A stretch of DNA of 64,000 nucleotides from Istiophorus platypterus (lineage: Eukaryota; Chordata; Actinopteri; Istiophoriformes; Istiophoridae), in contig CM029116.1 in NCBI GenBank assembly GCA_016859345.1, positions 4,801,643-4,865,642 of the forward strand, given 5' to 3'. Positions 60,716 through 64,000 of the stretch are shown piece after piece (the stretch's first letter is position 1; each line of letters begins with the position of its first letter). Position numbers and translations under genes: made by a program. Under the pieces are notes generated by a model. It ran no database searches and was not told the origin of the DNA. It saw only the letters and a list, made by a program, of their open reading frames with translations.

Positions 60716-61868
60716 AATTTTTTTCATTTATTTATTTTTTTACCCTCACAAAAATGGATGCAGGTGGCCCCGCTGTGCCGTGCAAAATATGACGGACAGA
60801 AAAGACAACAAAAACAAACAACACCCCCCCCCTGCCCCCCAAAAAAAACCAAAACGACACGCTAGCAGTCAGACGTCACAAAGCTCCGGGAGAAAACATA
60901 ATCGCCGCAACTTCTGACACCAAGTAACAGCACACAGACCAACACGGGGCTGTTTTTGATGAGCGAACTGAATAAATGAATAGATAAAAATGTTTGAAAT
61001 GTTTCGTTACCGCTGTATTATCGTACTTTCCTTGAATAAATGCTGGCGGGATCCCGTCAGCGACCTCGCTGTGATCAGCCCCCGCCCACTACGCAGGACT
61101 CGAATGTAAACTTGACATATGTGCTGTTACAGGATCCGTCAGGCTCCGGATCCTGAATAGACCCTGTTTTCTTTTTTCCTTTTTCTTTTCCTTCTAAAAA
61201 CCCCGAACGCATCCTGCACTCGGCTGGTGAAAAGGGCAGGCCGGGGTCAGGGGTCAGGGAGCAGCAACAAAGGCGAACCCAGAGCACCTTTGAGCGTGAC
61301 ACACCTGGCGACGGCGCCTCAGACCTCTAGGTGAGTGTGATTAACCCCCTACCTCCGCCACCACCACCAACCCCCCCGGTTTGTTTTCACATCTGCTCCG
61401 GTGAAGCAGCGCAGGCCACAGGAGTTAATGTACCGGGGAGAAGAGGCGGCCGGCTGCAATCTTTGAAGAAGGGGGGGGGGCACTTCCGTGAGGCCAGGAC
61501 ACCGAGAGGACGGCGGCGGAAGACGGATCTGCCTGTCTTGGGTTACCTATGCCTGCACAGTCTCATACAGACAGCAAGACATCTGTGCCAAACATGTCAA
61601 CCGGGGGGGGGGGGGCTGCAGCTTGTAAATAAGACATTAACCTCAGTGTTGACGAAGGAGCAACGTGGTTTCTTTTACTTCCCCTTTTTTTTTATTGCAA
61701 AGTGCTTTTCCATAGTCGTGCAGCGCTGTAGCAAGCAGCTTCCTGTGAGGGGTGGGGGTGGTGGGGGTGGGGGGGGGGTAAAGAGTAATAAAGCGTGTCA
61801 GTTCCTTTCTAGGGATAAAAATATTAAATCTCTCTGTTTTCCAGGGACGGGGCCCGTTTTCGTTTTTC

Positions 61869-61895
61869 ATTGCCCCCCCCCACACACACACACAC
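61869..61895. repeat. C-run followed by (CA)n
   Basis: A run of nine or so C passes into CACACACACACAC, the mirror orientation of the (GT)n-Gn loci. A similar C7 run near 46321 passes into a CA run. Confidence 0.92.
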
Positions 61896-62343
61896 CGCCG
61901 CCGCCGCCATCGCCTCGCCAACCAACTCAGGAGGATAAAAAAAAAAAGAAGAACATTCTCCGTCTGGGATATTTGTGCCTGGGAAATCAATCAATTAGCC
62001 ATAAGCGCCGAGATAAGTCGCTTTCTCATTATGAGGAGGGGAGCTGCACAGTGATGCTGCGGAGTGCACTTACTCATGCACATAATGAGGTCAGCACGTG
62101 ACCCCCCACCCTCCTCCTCCTCCTCCTCCTCCTCTCCTCCCCCCTCCGCTGCCTGGGTGCAAACACACGCCCCTCCTGCGGAGCTCTGGGCGAAGCGTTA
62201 AGGACCGTCTGACTGAATCCTTAACGCGATGCCGACCCGACACGTCGCGTTGGGAACGCCGCGACCGCTGCGTGTGCATGCGCGCCGCTAAAAATACCTC
62301 CACGCTCCGCAGGGCTGGGCAGCACAGCGGTAGCTCAGTGTCG

Positions 62344-62362
62344 AGTGTGTGTGTGTGTGTGT
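62344..62362. repeat. (GT)9 microsatellite
   Basis: Short uninterrupted GT run. Confidence 0.94.
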
Positions 62363-62589
62363 GCACGTGCACTAGCTCTGCATGACAGAGAAGCCTTCAC
62401 ACACTACACAAACACACACACAATCCATTGTAATGCACGAGTCGCAGCTATGGCGCCCAAGCTCGTTGGGTCTCTGGGACATATTCATTTCCTCCAATAC
62501 TTAAAACACATAATAGAAGGGGGAGGAGCATGGAGCTTTACACTAATAAATCACAGAGTAAAGTCTCCCAGCAGAAAGGTTACACATTT

Positions 62590-62835
62590 CTAATTGGATC
62601 CTTTTTATTCATCTTGGTGGGATTTTCTTCCCTGCTCGGCCTTTGATTTATAGCACATCAACCGGCTCTCGAGTTTTCGAAGCCTTGTTGATTCATAAGA
62701 GGCTGACAGCTCCTGACAGTGTCCTATAAATATTAATCATAAATCTAAGGTTCAAGTCACGGCGGAGAATAATATGAGAGACGTAACCAGACGAGAATGC
62801 TAATTAGCCAAATTTAAGCGATCTGATTGGGACGG
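62590..62835. promoter_or_regulatory. Candidate conserved noncoding element with paired TGACAG sites
   Basis: A 250-base AT-rich unique block carries two TGACAG words (MEIS/TGIF-type) ten bases apart at 62704 and 62714. It also has TATAAATATTAATCATAAAT and ATGCTAATTAGCC, the latter a homeodomain-type palindromic core. No coding potential. Role inferred from motif clustering. Confidence 0.3.
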
Positions 62836-64000
62836 GAAGTCGCCGCAGTCGCTCGTGGCTACGTTACCTGAGCGAAAGCGCGGGCGAGTGGCGGCGCTAC
62901 GCTAAGAGCTGCGCGGACGTGACTGCGTCGAAACACCTGCATTAATTCGGCGCACAGCTTCCTCGTTTTTTGTTTTGGTTTTTTTTTAATTAAACCTCTG
63001 TTTAGCCGGGGAAATCAGCTGAGGACAAAACCGGATTTACAATAACGACTCGACGATGTCAGAAACGGCAAATAAATAAATAAATAAAGCTAAAACAAAA
63101 AACCCTAAACAAAACAACCAAAAAACAACAACAAAAAACGAAACAAAACGAAAAAACCCTGCAGCTCGGTGTGTTCAGGCAAAGTGAAGCTGGGGGAGCA
63201 AGTATGGGGCCTCCTGCAAAGATTGGGAAATAATCGACAATTACGCGGATTTGAGTAAACCCGGCATCATCAAGAGACGTTAACGCCTGTAATCCCCCAG
63301 TTATAAGGTCTACTGTCGCACCTACCGCATGAAAATCAGCACGGCCCACATCTAGGGCAGCTAAACAAATGAGTCTACATAAAGTACCACAAAGGGCTTA
63401 TTCATGTCTGGGCGATCCTGCGAACCCATCCCCGAAACGCCCTTTATTTCAAAATAAAACACAGCCTTTAATGGTAGTTTTCATCGCTTCTCGGGGCTTT
63501 TCAAATTAACGAAAACAAAAAAAACAAAAAACAAACGATTTGTAATATCCGTGCGTCTGCTCGCGGTGTGCGGGAGAAGGCGGCCCTCAGGAGCGCGGAG
63601 ATAAGCCCTTCATTCCCGCGCCTTGTGTATCTCACGGGGAATTTTGCTTTTAAAAGGACGGCGTTCATTACTCAGACCTCACTCGCAGGATACTGTGGCT
63701 GTTCCCGGTCTTGGAGACACTCCTTGTGCAAACGTCAAATAAACCAGACCTTTGCCTCGGGGATTACCTCGCCGATGCACGACCGTGGCCGCCATCCTCG
63801 GCGGAGGGGGGGGGGCTCCTCCAGCTTAGGCCTGTACTATTACACTATAATATAAAAATGACGGCTTATTTTGTAACGGCGCCTTTTTAGCACACAACTT
63901 CTAATCCACCCATTACGATTCGACAACCCCCACCTCAAAAAAAACCCATTATATCACCTGTCCCCAGGACTCATGGAACAGCCCGGCGGGCTTCACGCAA

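Larger units (their letters stand above)
55625..64000 (-). other. nectin1: Presumed nectin1 intron 1, distal part
   Basis: About 8.4 kb without a supported exon. It has many G/C runs (55932, 56444, 56957, 57121, 61605, 61769), scattered microsatellites and several AT-rich unique blocks described separately. A 251-codon minus frame at 58265-59020 overlaps a noncoding-looking block and resembles nothing known. The nectin1 signal peptide exon and promoter were looked for and not found. Confidence 0.45.

Noticed and set aside
1..64000. CRISPR array, prophage, operon or other prokaryote-type system
   Set aside because: The tandem arrays have no spacers between units, and the only supported gene is a spliced vertebrate adhesion receptor, so prokaryotic systems do not apply.

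Overview
The window looks like nuclear DNA of a ray-finned (teleost) fish. The evidence is an intron-rich vertebrate gene, very frequent (GT)n/(CA)n microsatellites, many short G or C runs, and protein segments that read as fish versions of a vertebrate nectin. There are no operons, ribosome binding sites or prokaryote-like gene packing. Almost every long open reading frame is a by-product of low-complexity or tandem-repeat DNA.

One gene can be supported: a nectin-1 type cell adhesion receptor (nectin1) on the minus strand. From 5' to 3' of the gene (right to left) the window holds exon 2 (Ig-V domain, 29587-29958), exon 3 (second Ig domain, 27141-27440), exon 4 (first half of the third Ig domain, 26231-26348), a disrupted candidate exon 5 (rest of the third Ig domain, about 21083-21223), and exon 6 (membrane segment, whole cytoplasmic tail and PDZ-binding C-terminus, 11968-12473). 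A long 3' UTR probably ends just past a poly(A) signal at 7786-7791. Splice sites and phases of exons 2, 3, 4 and 6 fit the known nectin layout: phase 1 between 2/3 and 3/4, phase 2 after exon 4, phase 1 into exon 6. The signal-peptide exon is not visible, so 29959-64000 is best read as part of a very long intron 1, though this is inference.

Region by region: 1-7764 is gene-free DNA downstream of nectin1, with a (CCGGG)n array at the left edge, a degenerate GC-rich minisatellite and one candidate conserved element. 7765-12473 is the nectin1 3' end. 12474-29586 holds introns 2-5 and the middle exons. 29959-64000 is intron-like, with a 9-kb cluster of three large tandem arrays: a near-perfect 16-bp satellite of about 145 copies (46402-48730), a 15/16-bp variant-repeat minisatellite of about 215 copies (49789-53068), and eight copies of a roughly 152-bp unit (53952-55178).

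No new gene system was found. The points most worth a second look are the broken exon 5, the coded structure of the 15/16-bp array, the regulatory-motif content of the 16-bp array, and the row of sense-strand poly(A)-signal-like units inside the presumed intron 1. Statements about sequence conservation are judgements from sequence texture only; no alignment was run.
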